Assembly (NCBI GenBank): GCA_023415815.1
Contig: JAEZJL010000316.1
Coordinates: 1-12,358, forward strand
Direction of reading: 5' to 3'
Source of the DNA: Bacillota bacterium
GTDB lineage: Bacteria; Bacillota; Clostridia; Acetivibrionales; DTU013
DNA: 12,358 nucleotides
Of the stretch, positions 1 through 7,263 are shown one piece after another. Every line of letters starts with the position of its first letter. Position 1 is the stretch's first letter. The notes under the pieces are model-generated. The model searched no databases. It was not told the DNA's origin and saw nothing but the letters and a program-made list of their open reading frames with translations. Position numbers and translations under genes: made by a program.

Positions 1-1
1 C

Positions 2-2119
2 ACCGAGCGCAAGCGGGCCGAGGAGGCACTGCGGGTAAGCGAGGAACGGCAGGCATACCTTCTTCAGCTGAGCGATGCACTTCGGTCGCTCACCGGCGCA
101 AAGGCGATCCGGACTGCCGCTTCAAGCCTGCTCGCGAGGCATTTGCAAGTAGCTCAGTCAAGCTACGCCGATTACAGTGGAAATTACCCCGTCATTGAAA
201 ACGAGATGGAGAACGATAAGGCACTGAGTCTGAAGGGGACGTATAAACGCAGCGATTTATCGGCGGGGATTGCCATCCTGTGCTCTGGCAGGGATGTGAT
301 TTATGAGGATGTACTTGAATATTCCGAGGTTCCGGAGGAACTGCGCGCTCTCTGGATCTCCCTGAATATCCGGGCCAATATTACCGTGCCGATCTTCAAG
401 GACGGCGGGCTTGTCGCGACTTTTTCCGTCAGGCACACTTCCCCGCGCAAGTGGTCGCCGGATGAGGTGGAGCTGATCCATGAAACTGCCGAGCGCACCT
501 GGGCGGCCATAGAGCGGGTAAGAGCAGAGGAGGCGCTGCAGGAAAGTGTGGAGCGACTCCGCGCCCTGGTGACTGCCAGCTCGGACGTAGTATATCGCAT
601 GAGCCCGGATTGGAGTGAGATCCGCCAGCTGCATGGCCGTGATTTTATTCACGACTCAGACGGCCCCAACAATACCTGGATTGATAAGTATATCCATCCG
701 GATGACAAACCGCAGGTTTTGAAGAGTATCGATAAATCCATACAAACCAAAAGCATCTTTGAACTCGAACATCGCATCCGGCAAGCAGACGGCACATTAA
801 GCTGGACTTTCTCGAGGGCTGTTCCAAGGATGGATCCGAGTGGAAATATCGTGGAATGGGTAGGTGCGGCCAGCGACATCACAATGCGCAAGCAGATTGA
901 AGAAGCCCTGCGTGAGAGCGAAGAGAAGTACCGCACACTATTCAATTCCATCGATGAAGGTTTTTGCATTGTTAAAGTGATTTTTGACGTTGATGGGAAA
1001 CCAACGGATTACCGTTTCATCGAAACCAACTCCGTGTTTGAAAAGCAAACCGGTCTGCATGATGCAAAAGGAAAACTTATGCGGGACATGGCGCCTGACA
1101 ATGAAAAATACTGGTACAAAATATATGGAAAGGTTGCATTAACCGGGAAACCGGTCCGAGTCACGAACGAAGCAAAAGCACTCGGCCGCTGGTATGATGT
1201 TTATGCTTTCCCAACCGGCGAACCAGGGTCGAATCATGTCGCTATCCTTTTTAATGATATCACGGCACATAAAAGGAGTGAATTAGAGAAAGAGCAGCTT
1301 CTAAAGGAAAAAAACGAGGCGCTTGAAAATTCAATCAAAATGAAAGATGAGTTTTTAGCTACCATCACCCATGAATTTAAAACGCCGCTGACCGTAATAA
1401 ATGCTGCATTGCAAGCGATAGAGAATATCTATGGCAGGCAGGTATCCGAAGGTATAAAAAAACATTTGCATAGGATCAGAACAAATTCATTCAGGCAATT
1501 GCGCCTTGTGAATAATCTGCTCGATATTACCAGATATAATGCAGGGCATGTTAAAATAAACAGGAGGAACATGGATATTGTTTTTCTCACCAGGACAATC
1601 GTGAAATCAGTTGACTTGTACGCAAAGCAAAAAGGGGTGGCATTGAAGTTTTTGACTGAAATTGGGTCCAGAGAAATGGCGATTGATGAAGAAAAATATG
1701 AGAGGATATTATTAAATCTTTTATCAAATGCAATAAAGTTCACCCCTAGAGATAAATCGATCAACGTCCACATCTCCTGTAAAAACAGGCGGGCCATCAT
1801 CACGGTGAAAGACGAAGGCGTCGGAATTCCGAAAGCCAAACAGAAGCTTATATTTGAGCGTTTCGGACAAGTTGACAGCTCTCTGACACGGCAGGCCGAA
1901 GGTACAGGGATCGGATTATCATTGGTCAAAACGCTGGTCGAAGAAATAAACGGGACAATTACAGTCGATAGTGAAGAAGGAATGGGCAGTGCCTTCGTAG
2001 TTACGCTTCCAATCACCAAATTAAGGAGTAATATGCCGGAAATCAATGATATGGTCACGTCTGACATCCGGGTAATGCAAGCTACGGCGATAGAGTTTTC
2101 GGATATTTATTGTGAATGA
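2..2119 (+). CDS. Sensor histidine kinase, GAF-PAS-PAS-HisKA-HATPase (5' partial)
   Basis: Probable signal-input histidine kinase that autophosphorylates and passes phosphate to a response regulator not seen here. The frame is open from base 2, and the first residues (TERKRAEEALRVSEER) are the usual linker after a PAS domain, so the true start is upstream and the TTG at 143 is not a start. In window residue numbers: GAF-like domain about 20-175, PAS_3-like domain about 183-295 ending in DITMRKQIEEALRESEEKYR, second PAS about 306-425 ending in NDITAHKR, coiled linker 425-447, then HisKA with phospho-acceptor His457 in THEFKTPL (codon 1370-1372). The ATPase domain shows the N box (LLNLLSNAIKF, Asn576), G1 (DEGVGIP, 604-610), F box (FERFGQ) and G2 (GTGIGLS, 634-640). 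No membrane segment is visible in this part, so the visible half is cytosolic. A 34-residue tail follows the ATPase domain. Base composition changes sharply inside the gene: GC rich before about base 900, AT rich after. The family is certain; the signal is unknown. Confidence 0.95.
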   Translation, partial: TERKRAEEALRVSEERQAYLLQLSDALRSLTGAKAIRTAASSLLARHLQVAQSSYADYSGNYPVIENEMENDKALSLKGTYKRSDLSAGIAILCSGRDVIYEDVLEYSEVPEELRALWISLNIRANITVPIFKDGGLVATFSVRHTSPRKWSPDEVELIHETAERTWAAIERVRAEEALQESVERLRALVTASSDVVYRMSPDWSEIRQLHGRDFIHDSDGPNNTWIDKYIHPDDKPQVLKSIDKSIQTKSIFELEHRIRQADGTLSWTFSRAVPRMDPSGNIVEWVGAASDITMRKQIEEALRESEEKYRTLFNSIDEGFCIVKVIFDVDGKPTDYRFIETNSVFEKQTGLHDAKGKLMRDMAPDNEKYWYKIYGKVALTGKPVRVTNEAKALGRWYDVYAFPTGEPGSNHVAILFNDITAHKRSELEKEQLLKEKNEALENSIKMKDEFLATITHEFKTPLTVINAALQAIENIYGRQVSEGIKKHLHRIRTNSFRQLRLVNNLLDITRYNAGHVKINRRNMDIVFLTRTIVKSVDLYAKQKGVALKFLTEIGSREMAIDEEKYERILLNLLSNAIKFTPRDKSINVHISCKNRRAIITVKDEGVGIPKAKQKLIFERFGQVDSSLTRQAEGTGIGLSLVKTLVEEINGTITVDSEEGMGSAFVVTLPITKLRSNMPEINDMVTSDIRVMQATAIEFSDIYCE

Positions 2120-2330
2120 TTCCGTGTCTGCTCCTTGAGATTTAACGCCTTCTAACTGCTGGGATGTTGGGCAGGGAAATATTGGCTGCAGGGGTACGGC
2201 GCCAGTGCAACGGAAAAAGTAAGCATGAGGATTTACTGGATAAGGTTTCTTGCGTCCGGTATCGGCGCCGGAAAGAAAAAGCGCGCCGTGAAGCTGGTAT
2301 CCGTCGCGGTAATAGAATTTATCCGAATGC
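2120..2330. other. Intergenic stretch with a possible coding remnant
   Basis: No convincing gene lies between the kinase and the next promoter. A + frame stays open from 2156 to a TAA at 2336-2338 (60 residues) and contains an ATG at 2225 giving 37 residues with a basic run GAGKKKR. There is no good ribosome binding site before either point. It could be the decayed tail of an inserted gene or chance. No hairpin with a T-tract follows the kinase stop. Confidence 0.3.
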
Positions 2331-2359
2331 TTGATTAATCCCGTTATTGGTATTATAAT
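2331..2359 (+). promoter_or_regulatory. Sigma-A type promoter for the HTH regulator
   Basis: TTGATT (2331-2336) and a perfect TATAAT (2354-2359) are separated by 17 bases. The predicted transcript starts near 2366, leaving a leader of about 24 bases before the GTG start, with AGAGGAGG in between. Confidence 0.65.
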
Positions 2360-2389
2360 TAAAAATGGTATCAGAGGAGGGGATGTATC

Positions 2390-2917
2390 GTGAAGGATGC
2401 AATGGAAATCATTTTGAATCCTGTCAGAATAAGAATCATACAAGAGCTTGCCACAAAAGAAACCTTTACCGCTGCCGAGCTTTGTGAAAAAATCAAGGAT
2501 GTTCCGCGGACCACTCTATACCGTCATATCAGTATTTTACTGGAAAGCAACATTCTATATGTCGTATCCGAGAAAAAGATTCGAGGGAGTCTTGAAAGAG
2601 CCCTTGCCTTAAATAGAGGAGAACTGTCAAAAATTAATACCCTGGAAAAGGCTCCTCAAAACATATTTGCTGTTTTAATGAACAAATATGCGAGGTTTCA
2701 AAACTATTTAAACGGTGAAAATCCGGACCCGGCCAAGGATAAATTATTTATAAGCAATTCAGTATTAATGCTGAATGATCATGAGTTTGAACAATTTTTA
2801 TCGGAGCTATGGGGGCTTATCCAAAAATATAGTTACGAATTCGCAGAAGGAAGAAAAGTCAGGGATATTTCCGTTATTTCATCGCCTATCGATGACAATA
2901 AAAAAGGTGAAATATAA
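2390..2917 (+). CDS. ArsR-like helix-turn-helix transcriptional regulator
   Basis: A 175-residue soluble protein with an N-terminal winged helix-turn-helix at about residues 5-75. The opening MEIILNPVRIRIIQEL, then FTAAELCEKI and the recognition-helix-like PRTTLYRHISILLESNIL, are typical of ArsR/HTH_20-type repressors. The wing region (VVSEKKIRGSLERALAL) follows. The C-terminal 100 residues are helical and hydrophilic and probably serve for dimerisation or ligand sensing; no metal-binding cysteine cluster is visible, so a metal-sensing ArsR role is not supported. The GTG at 2390 is chosen because AGAGGAGG (2373-2380) lies 9 bases upstream. The gene has its own promoter and heads a run with the acetyltransferase (69-base gap) and the lipoprotein. 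Autoregulation is likely by analogy but no operator is obvious. Confidence 0.85.
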   Translation: MKDAMEIILNPVRIRIIQELATKETFTAAELCEKIKDVPRTTLYRHISILLESNILYVVSEKKIRGSLERALALNRGELSKINTLEKAPQNIFAVLMNKYARFQNYLNGENPDPAKDKLFISNSVLMLNDHEFEQFLSELWGLIQKYSYEFAEGRKVRDISVISSPIDDNKKGEI

Positions 2918-2986
2918 GAAAAATCAAACGCTTCAGGTTAACTGCCTTAAGGAAGGCTTCAAATTTTTTGATGGGGGATGGAAAAG

Positions 2987-3601
2987 ATGATAAAAATAGA
3001 GAAGGAGCACTACCATTCAATCGCCAGGCTTTTAGCGGAATGCTTTTTGGAGGATGAACTGGTTGTAAAGCAAATAAAAGGGATAGAAAATCCAAAAGAA
3101 TTTCTGGAAAAACTGTTCTTTTCACAGATGCCTGTGCTTCACAAAACATGCGAAATGAATTCGCTGGATGATGGTATAAATTCAGTTATTGCGGGTTATG
3201 AAAAAAAGAAATATAAACCAATCCGGGTACTTCTTTTAAGCATTTTATGTCAATTTAAGCTTTCCAATTCCATAAAAGGCAGTGATCTTAAGCTATATGT
3301 CCAAAATTGCAGGGAAGCTTTAAAATGCGTTGATTTGAAGTGGCATAGGAAATTCGTTAAAGGCAACTACTATTATATAAAAATTATTGCAATAGCCAAA
3401 AGCAGCAGAGGGAAAGGGAGCTTCAGAGCATTGCTTATGCCGGTAATCAATCATTGCAAAGAGAAAACCATTCCCATTGTTTTAGATACAAATACGGCTG
3501 AAAATGTACCGATTTATCAGCACTTCGGGTTTGAACTGATAAAAACGATACCCGAAAAAGAGACGGGTTTTTGTCAATATTGTTTTATAAAGCAGCCATA
3601 A
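2987..3601 (+). CDS. GNAT-family N-acetyltransferase
   Basis: A 204-residue protein expected to move an acetyl group from acetyl-CoA to an amine; the substrate cannot be read from sequence. The C-terminal half holds the acetyl-CoA motif: strand KIIAIAKSSRGKGSFRALL, with the R/Q-x-x-G-x-G/A loop as SRGKGS, then a helix, then LDTNTAENVPIYQHFGFELI, the standard last strand and helix of GNAT enzymes. The first 120 residues are less typical and probably form the substrate-binding part. Two starts are possible, ATG 2978 and ATG 2987. The G-run at 2973-2977 abuts the first but lies 9 bases before the second, so 2987 is preferred; the other would add three residues. It follows the HTH gene by 69 bases with no terminator between them, so co-transcription is likely. 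Confidence 0.85.
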   Translation: MIKIEKEHYHSIARLLAECFLEDELVVKQIKGIENPKEFLEKLFFSQMPVLHKTCEMNSLDDGINSVIAGYEKKKYKPIRVLLLSILCQFKLSNSIKGSDLKLYVQNCREALKCVDLKWHRKFVKGNYYYIKIIAIAKSSRGKGSFRALLMPVINHCKEKTIPIVLDTNTAENVPIYQHFGFELIKTIPEKETGFCQYCFIKQP

Positions 3602-3619
3602 ATAGGGACGGCGTGAGAA

Positions 3620-3652
3620 CTTTGCCTGATATCGGTACGTCTAATGGCAAAG
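3620..3652 (+). promoter_or_regulatory. Inverted repeat in the lipoprotein leader
   Basis: CTTTGCC (3620-3626) and GGCAAAG (3646-3652) are perfect complements with a 19-base loop. No T-tract follows, so it is not a standard terminator. It ends 10 bases before the AGGAGG (3663-3668) of the lipoprotein gene and could tune translation or processing of the upstream mRNA. Confidence 0.35.
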
Positions 3653-3678
3653 AACAAACGATAGGAGGCGACAATAAT

Positions 3679-4764
3679 ATGAAAAAGTTATTGTCCGTTG
3701 TATTAATTGCCGTTGTAATAATATCTTTGGGCGCATGCAAGAATGAGAAATCCATTAATGCAATTTCAGAGAATACCCTGCCGAATAAATACAACAGCTC
3801 ATTTGTACAAAACAAAAAAGTTTACCTGATCAATGAAAAAGGGGATGGGTGGGAAAACATTACTCCGGAATCCGTTCCTGAAAATGAAGTTATTTATAAT
3901 GTCCTTTTCATAGACAGGAATAGCGGATGGGCTGTCGGCGGCAATGTGGAAGGCGGCACGCACATCACGATTTATAGAACTCAAAACGGAGGCAGGACCT
4001 GGGAGGCATCGGCGGTCAGTGAGATTGACGCAGCCGGATGGGCCGACATGGATTTTATCGATAAAAATAGCGGATGGATTCTTGTGCATCAAGGGGTTGC
4101 GATGATGCATGAGGGCGTGGCGGTACTGCAAACGAAAGACGGAGGTATTACCTGGGAAACGGTTTCGAAGGTTGATCCGCAACAGAACGAAGATGGCAAT
4201 ATTCCATTTGCCGGAGATAAGACAGGCATAAGCTTTCAAAATGAAAAAAACGGTTGGATAACAGGATATGAACCTGTTTCGGGCTTTGTATATCTGTATT
4301 CAACACAGGACGGAGGAAGAACCTGGCATCAGAAGGATATTCAAATACCAGCCAAATATAAAGATGCGGAATTCACATCAATGCCGCCGCTGTTTTTTTC
4401 AGATAAAGAAGGGATCTTGCCCTTGAAAAAGGGAAAGGATATTGTTTTTTATTCCACCGATGACGGCGGGAATAACTGGAGTCCGGCTTCCGAGGCGGTG
4501 CTGCCGGAAGAATACAATCATCCCTTTTATAGCTTTTGCGACGATAAGCATGCCTTTGTTACCGATGGCGGCACAATGCTTACGACGTCAGATAAAGGGA
4601 ATACGTGGAAAAAAACCGCCCTGAGTCCGGAGCTGGGGAATGCGGATATTGAAAAGCTGATATTTACAGGTGAGAAAACCGGCTGGATTATCGGAAGTGG
4701 AAATTATATATTGAAAACCCTTGACGGTGGGGCAACATGGGAAAGACTGCTTCCTGACAGGTAA
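3679..4764 (+). CDS. Lipoprotein with six Asp-box (BNR) repeats, beta-propeller-like
   Basis: A 361-residue exported lipoprotein. The signal peptide is MKKLLSVVLIAVVIISLGAC with lipobox LGAC, so cleavage and lipidation at Cys20 anchor it outside the cell membrane. The mature part carries six Asp-box turns of the form T-x-x-G/K-G-x-x-W, at about residues 101-108, 152-159, 209-216, 260-267, 303-310 and 347-354. Most are preceded by a strand with SGW, NGW or TGW. This is the pattern of BNR/sialidase-type and Ycf48-like beta propellers. Sialidase catalytic residues (arginine triad, nucleophilic Tyr pair) are not evident, so a glycosidase call is not supported; a binding or assembly role is more likely. 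The start is set by AGGAGG 10 bases before ATG 3679. The frame is open upstream to 3571, but that overlaps the acetyltransferase and would bury the signal peptide. Confidence 0.88.
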   Translation: MKKLLSVVLIAVVIISLGACKNEKSINAISENTLPNKYNSSFVQNKKVYLINEKGDGWENITPESVPENEVIYNVLFIDRNSGWAVGGNVEGGTHITIYRTQNGGRTWEASAVSEIDAAGWADMDFIDKNSGWILVHQGVAMMHEGVAVLQTKDGGITWETVSKVDPQQNEDGNIPFAGDKTGISFQNEKNGWITGYEPVSGFVYLYSTQDGGRTWHQKDIQIPAKYKDAEFTSMPPLFFSDKEGILPLKKGKDIVFYSTDDGGNNWSPASEAVLPEEYNHPFYSFCDDKHAFVTDGGTMLTTSDKGNTWKKTALSPELGNADIEKLIFTGEKTGWIIGSGNYILKTLDGGATWERLLPDR

Positions 4765-4972
4765 TGTTGTTTGATAATGCACAACGCCGCTTGAGCCCTG
4801 ACAATCCCGCGCGTAATGCTTTTAAGCATGGCCTGTATCCTGATGCCTTATGCGGAAGCGGTTGCATGCCTTATGAGGCTGCCCGCACGGGACAGGCGAT
4901 CGCGGGGCTCATCAAGAAGATACCCGGCTCGGGGCAGACCCGAGCAGTTATGGAGGCGACGAGATGCGGAGG
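4765..4972. other. Intergenic gap between convergent genes, GC rich
   Basis: This 208-base gap separates the rightward lipoprotein gene from the leftward SDR. Overlapping + frames exist but have no ribosome binding site and resemble no known family. A 10-base direct repeat, ATGCCTTATG, occurs at 4843-4852 and 4866-4875 (23-base period). A GC-rich hairpin is at 4927-4945. No mobile-element ends were found. Confidence 0.5.
4927..4945 (-). terminator. Possible weak terminator hairpin after the leftward SDR
   Basis: GCTCGGG (4927-4933) and CCCGAGC (4939-4945) form a perfect 7-bp GC stem with a 5-base loop, 27 bases past the SDR stop on the - strand. On that strand it is followed by CGGGTATCTTCTTG, which lacks a clean U-tract, so efficiency is doubtful. 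Confidence 0.35.
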
Positions 4973-5767
4973 CTACCGTTCCGCCTCCCAGCCATAGCCT
5001 GCCTGTGGCAGGTCGGACTCGGGCATGCCCGGGAGTATGAGCCCGCCGTCGACCTTTATCGTCATACCTGTTATGTAATCGGCTTTTTCAGAGGACAGGA
5101 ACTCGACCAGACGGCCAATATCGGCCGGTACGGCGAGCCTTCCCAGCGGGATCCTGTGCTTAAAGGGCAGGGGAGATTCCTTTTCCGGAGAATTTTCCTT
5201 TGTATCGGTTATTCCCGGGGCAATGCAATTGACCCTGATGCCATAGGGCGCAAACTGCATGGCCATGGACTCCGCCGAGCGGTGCACCGCCGCTGCGAAG
5301 GAGCCGTAAATCAGATCGTCCTTGTACGCCCGGAGGCCTTCCGTAGTTGTAATGAAGACGATGCTGCCCCCGGTTTTTCTTTCAATCATATGATTGGCTG
5401 CGACCTTCGCACAAAGCAAATAGCTCTTATAGTTGAGCCTGTAATAATAATCCAGGGTATCGGCGTCCGCCTCCAGCGCCGACTGCCTGACCGGCAGCGA
5501 CGGGCCGCAGACCAGCAGATCAATGCCGCCCAGGGTTTCGATGGCTTTCGCCGCGGCCTCTTCGTGGGCCCCAGGCCTGTCAAGCTCCGCCCGGCAGCAG
5601 AAGAACCTGCTGCCGTAAGCCTCGACAGCCTTTTTCAGGGTTTCGGTGTCGGCCGGACTTTGATCGAAGGTAACGGCGATGTCGTAGCCGCCCTCGGCCA
5701 GCACCAGGGCCGTGCCCCTGCCTATTCCCCGGCTTCCGCCGGTGATGAATGCCTTTTTGTCTGCCAT
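4973..5767 (-). CDS. SDR-family oxidoreductase with a degenerate active site
   Basis: A 264-residue Rossmann-fold protein of the classical short-chain dehydrogenase/reductase family. The nucleotide-binding glycine motif TGGSRGIG is at 9-16, and the family C-terminal segment YITGMTIKVDGGLILPGMPE is at 231-250. The catalytic set is abnormal: Tyr154 and the helix Asn112 are present, but the Ser position is Thr141 and the YxxxK Lys is Ala158 (YGSFA; Ala codon 5294-5296 on the + strand). The usual NNAG motif reads CGPS (87-90). With Lys missing, normal SDR hydride transfer is doubtful; it may be a structural partner, a regulator, or use an altered mechanism. It starts 24 bases after the ManD-family gene with AAGGAG (5779-5784 in + coordinates) before its ATG, so the two form an operon. 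It is a full-length paralogue of the SDR at 7326-8129. The frame has no disruption, so decay by frameshift is ruled out. Confidence 0.92.
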   Translation of the reverse strand: MADKKAFITGGSRGIGRGTALVLAEGGYDIAVTFDQSPADTETLKKAVEAYGSRFFCCRAELDRPGAHEEAAAKAIETLGGIDLLVCGPSLPVRQSALEADADTLDYYYRLNYKSYLLCAKVAANHMIERKTGGSIVFITTTEGLRAYKDDLIYGSFAAAVHRSAESMAMQFAPYGIRVNCIAPGITDTKENSPEKESPLPFKHRIPLGRLAVPADIGRLVEFLSSEKADYITGMTIKVDGGLILPGMPESDLPQAGYGWEAER

Positions 5768-5791
5768 GGTTCTTAATGCTCCTTTATGTAA

Positions 5792-6994
5792 TCAAGGGTT
5801 GTTGTATGTGCCGTCGGCCAATCTTGTCTGTGTCCATTTAGTTACACTGTCGTCGCAGGGAAATCTGGCGGCAAGCTTTTCGTCGATGTCGACGCCGAGG
5901 CCGGGCCTGTCGCTGGCGTATACATATCCGTTCTTGAGCATGGGGCTTCCGGGGAATACCTCGTGCAGGGTATCGTTTATTCCGGCCCATTCCTGTATGC
6001 CGAAATTATGGGCGTTCAAATCCAGCTGTATGTTGGCTGCATGCCCGACGGGGGAAACGTCCCCGGGACCGTGCCACGCGGTCCTGACGCCGAATTGCTC
6101 GCAGAAAACGGCGAGCTTCCTGGCCGGCGTAATACCGCCGATCTGGCTTATGTGCACGCGGATGAAGTCTATGAGGCGTCTCGATATGAGGTAGTCAAAT
6201 TCCTTGGGGTTGTTGAACAGCTCGCCCATGGCGATCGGCGTGGTGCAGTGCTGGCGGAGTATGCCATACCATTCGCTTTGCTCGGGGGAGAGGATATCCT
6301 CCAGGAAGAACAGCCGGTAGGGCTCCAGCAGCTTGGCCAGTCTGACGGCTTCGATAGGAGCCATCCTTTCATGGGAATCGTGCAGCAGCTGAACGCCGTA
6401 ACCTACCTTGGAACGGACGTGGTCTATGATTTTTAAGGTGTTTTCGATATACTGGTCCGGACAGTAATAAATACCGTCGGCTGAGCCGACAGGGGTGTTG
6501 AGATCGACGGCAGTCCCGCCGTAGCCGCCGAATTGGACCCTTATGTGCCGGACGCCCTGTTCCATAAACTCGCGCACTCTCTCGACCACTTCGTCGAAAC
6601 TCTTTCCGTCGGCGTGACGGTACACGGCTACGCCCTGCCTGGATTTACCGCCCAGCAGATCGTAAAGCGGCATATTGGCCATTTTGCCCTTGATGTCCCA
6701 CAGGGCCATGTCGACCCCGGAGATGGCGTTGTTTGAAGCCGGGCCGTTCCTCCAGTATGCGTTGGCGTTCATGAGGTGCCAGAGATCCTCGATGTCGGCG
6801 GCGTCCCTGCCGAGCAGCAGCGGCTTGAGATATTCCTCAACCATAAGCGTCACGGCCTTATAGCGGTAGGAGAAGGTGGCGCAGCCCAGTCCGTAAAGAC
6901 CGTCTTCAGATGTTTCGACCTTGACCACGGTGAGATTGATATTGGCGGGAGCGGTGTTTATTACCCGGATATCGCGTATTTTTACTTTTGCCAT
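5792..6994 (-). CDS. manD: D-mannonate dehydratase/RspA-family enolase-superfamily enzyme
   Basis: A 400-residue enolase-superfamily protein of the mannonate dehydratase (ManD/RspA) subgroup, predicted to remove water from a sugar acid to give a 2-keto-3-deoxy acid. The capping domain is at about 1-115 and the barrel follows. Metal ligands typical of the subgroup are Asp206 (in LLHDSHERM), Glu232 (FFLEDI) and Glu258 (AMGELFNNP). Catalytic-type His208 and His308 (WHGPGD) are present, with Arg152 in IRVQ. The loop after IRVQ is short compared with my recollection of E. coli RspA, so the catalytic Tyr of characterised ManD enzymes cannot be assigned and the substrate is uncertain: D-mannonate, D-gluconate or a relative. 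The ATG at 6994 is chosen because GGAGG (7006-7010 in + coordinates) precedes it and MAKVKIRDIRV matches family N-termini; a longer frame to 7099 would overlap the promoter. It leads the leftward operon with the SDR. Confidence 0.92.
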   Translation of the reverse strand: MAKVKIRDIRVINTAPANINLTVVKVETSEDGLYGLGCATFSYRYKAVTLMVEEYLKPLLLGRDAADIEDLWHLMNANAYWRNGPASNNAISGVDMALWDIKGKMANMPLYDLLGGKSRQGVAVYRHADGKSFDEVVERVREFMEQGVRHIRVQFGGYGGTAVDLNTPVGSADGIYYCPDQYIENTLKIIDHVRSKVGYGVQLLHDSHERMAPIEAVRLAKLLEPYRLFFLEDILSPEQSEWYGILRQHCTTPIAMGELFNNPKEFDYLISRRLIDFIRVHISQIGGITPARKLAVFCEQFGVRTAWHGPGDVSPVGHAANIQLDLNAHNFGIQEWAGINDTLHEVFPGSPMLKNGYVYASDRPGLGVDIDEKLAARFPCDDSVTKWTQTRLADGTYNNP

Positions 6995-7035
6995 AGCTTT
7001 AGCAACCTCCAGTATAAAATGGAATACAGAATCCT

Positions 7036-7047
7036 TTGATATATCAA
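7036..7047. promoter_or_regulatory. Palindromic operator candidate O1, TTGATATATCAA
   Basis: A perfect 12-bp palindrome whose 10-bp core TGATATATCA (7037-7046) abuts the -10 box of the leftward promoter, covering the expected +1. The same core recurs at 7156-7165 in the same relation to the rightward promoter. The position suits a repressor; the form resembles GntR-type sites, but the binding protein is not known. Confidence 0.6.
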
Positions 7048-7075
7048 TAATATGCCCTGTACTATTTACAGTCAA
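7047..7075 (-). promoter_or_regulatory. Promoter of the ManD-SDR operon
   Basis: On the - strand TTGACT (7070-7075) and TATTAT (7047-7052) are spaced by 17 bases, a good sigma-A match. Transcription would begin near 7040, giving a leader of about 46 bases to the ATG at 6994. Confidence 0.7.
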
Positions 7076-7126
7076 TGGATAACATGTAAACTGCGGCATG
7101 TTTCAAGTGTTTATTCATCTATGATG

Positions 7127-7154
7127 TTGACAGGATTCTATTATCAGATAAAAT
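7127..7154 (+). promoter_or_regulatory. Promoter of the rightward SDR
   Basis: A perfect TTGACA (7127-7132) and TAAAAT (7149-7154) are spaced by 16 bases. Transcription would begin near 7161, leaving a long leader of about 165 bases before the SDR start. Confidence 0.7.
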
Positions 7155-7155
7155 A

Positions 7156-7165
7156 TGATATATCA
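7156..7165. promoter_or_regulatory. Palindromic operator candidate O2, TGATATATCA
   Basis: Second copy of the 10-bp core palindrome, one base downstream of the rightward -10 box. Read in the transcript direction both copies continue as TGATATATCAA and lie at the same promoter position; their centres are 119 bases apart. Two sites could also allow looping. Confidence 0.6.
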
Positions 7166-7188
7166 AGCAATATTAAGGAGATGGCGGG

Positions 7189-7263
7189 ATGCTTGAAATT
7201 TTGGTATCCCGGTACAGCAGCGCAGATACGGTACCTGACCAGAACCCGCTGCTGCGTGCTTGA
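7189..7263 (+). CDS. Short leader ORF, possibly an interrupted small gene
   Basis: ATG 7189 follows AAGGAG (7175-7180) by 8 bases, an ideal start signal and the first one on the rightward transcript. It encodes 24 residues beginning MLEILVSRYSS and ends at TGA 7261-7263. The same frame then stays open for another 19 codons (PGDELMFVRNIAQDREVEV) to a TGA at 7321-7323 that overlaps an ATG at 7320 in the classic ATGA arrangement. So it may be a leader peptide, or a 44-codon gene broken by one in-frame TGA. No family is recognised. Confidence 0.35.
   Translation: MLEILVSRYSSADTVPDQNPLLRA

Noticed and set aside
143..2119. TTG 143 as the start of the histidine kinase
   Set aside because: The frame is open back to base 2 and encodes a typical PAS-to-GAF linker, so the gene begins before the window.
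3571..3678. Longer start for the lipoprotein
   Set aside because: It overlaps the acetyltransferase end and would put 36 residues before the signal peptide; AGGAGG points to ATG 3679.
4764..5040. Overlapping + ORFs after the lipoprotein gene
   Set aside because: No ribosome binding site, arginine- and proline-rich translations typical of non-coding GC-rich DNA, and overlap with the end of the leftward SDR.
4964..5776. 270-codon + strand frame opposite the SDR
   Set aside because: It is the antisense shadow of the SDR, has no family features, and is explained by high GC at codon position 3 of the true gene.
5712..6736. Several + strand frames opposite the ManD gene
   Set aside because: Antisense shadows with no ribosome binding site or recognisable domain.
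6995..7099. N-terminal extension of the ManD-family protein to 7099
   Set aside because: It would cover the promoter and operator, and GGAGG at 7006-7010 supports the ATG at 6994; MAKVK matches the family N-terminus.
7261..7263. Selenocysteine at the leader TGA
   Set aside because: The stem downstream is short, no selenoprotein family is recognised, and a simple nonsense mutation or ordinary stop explains it better.
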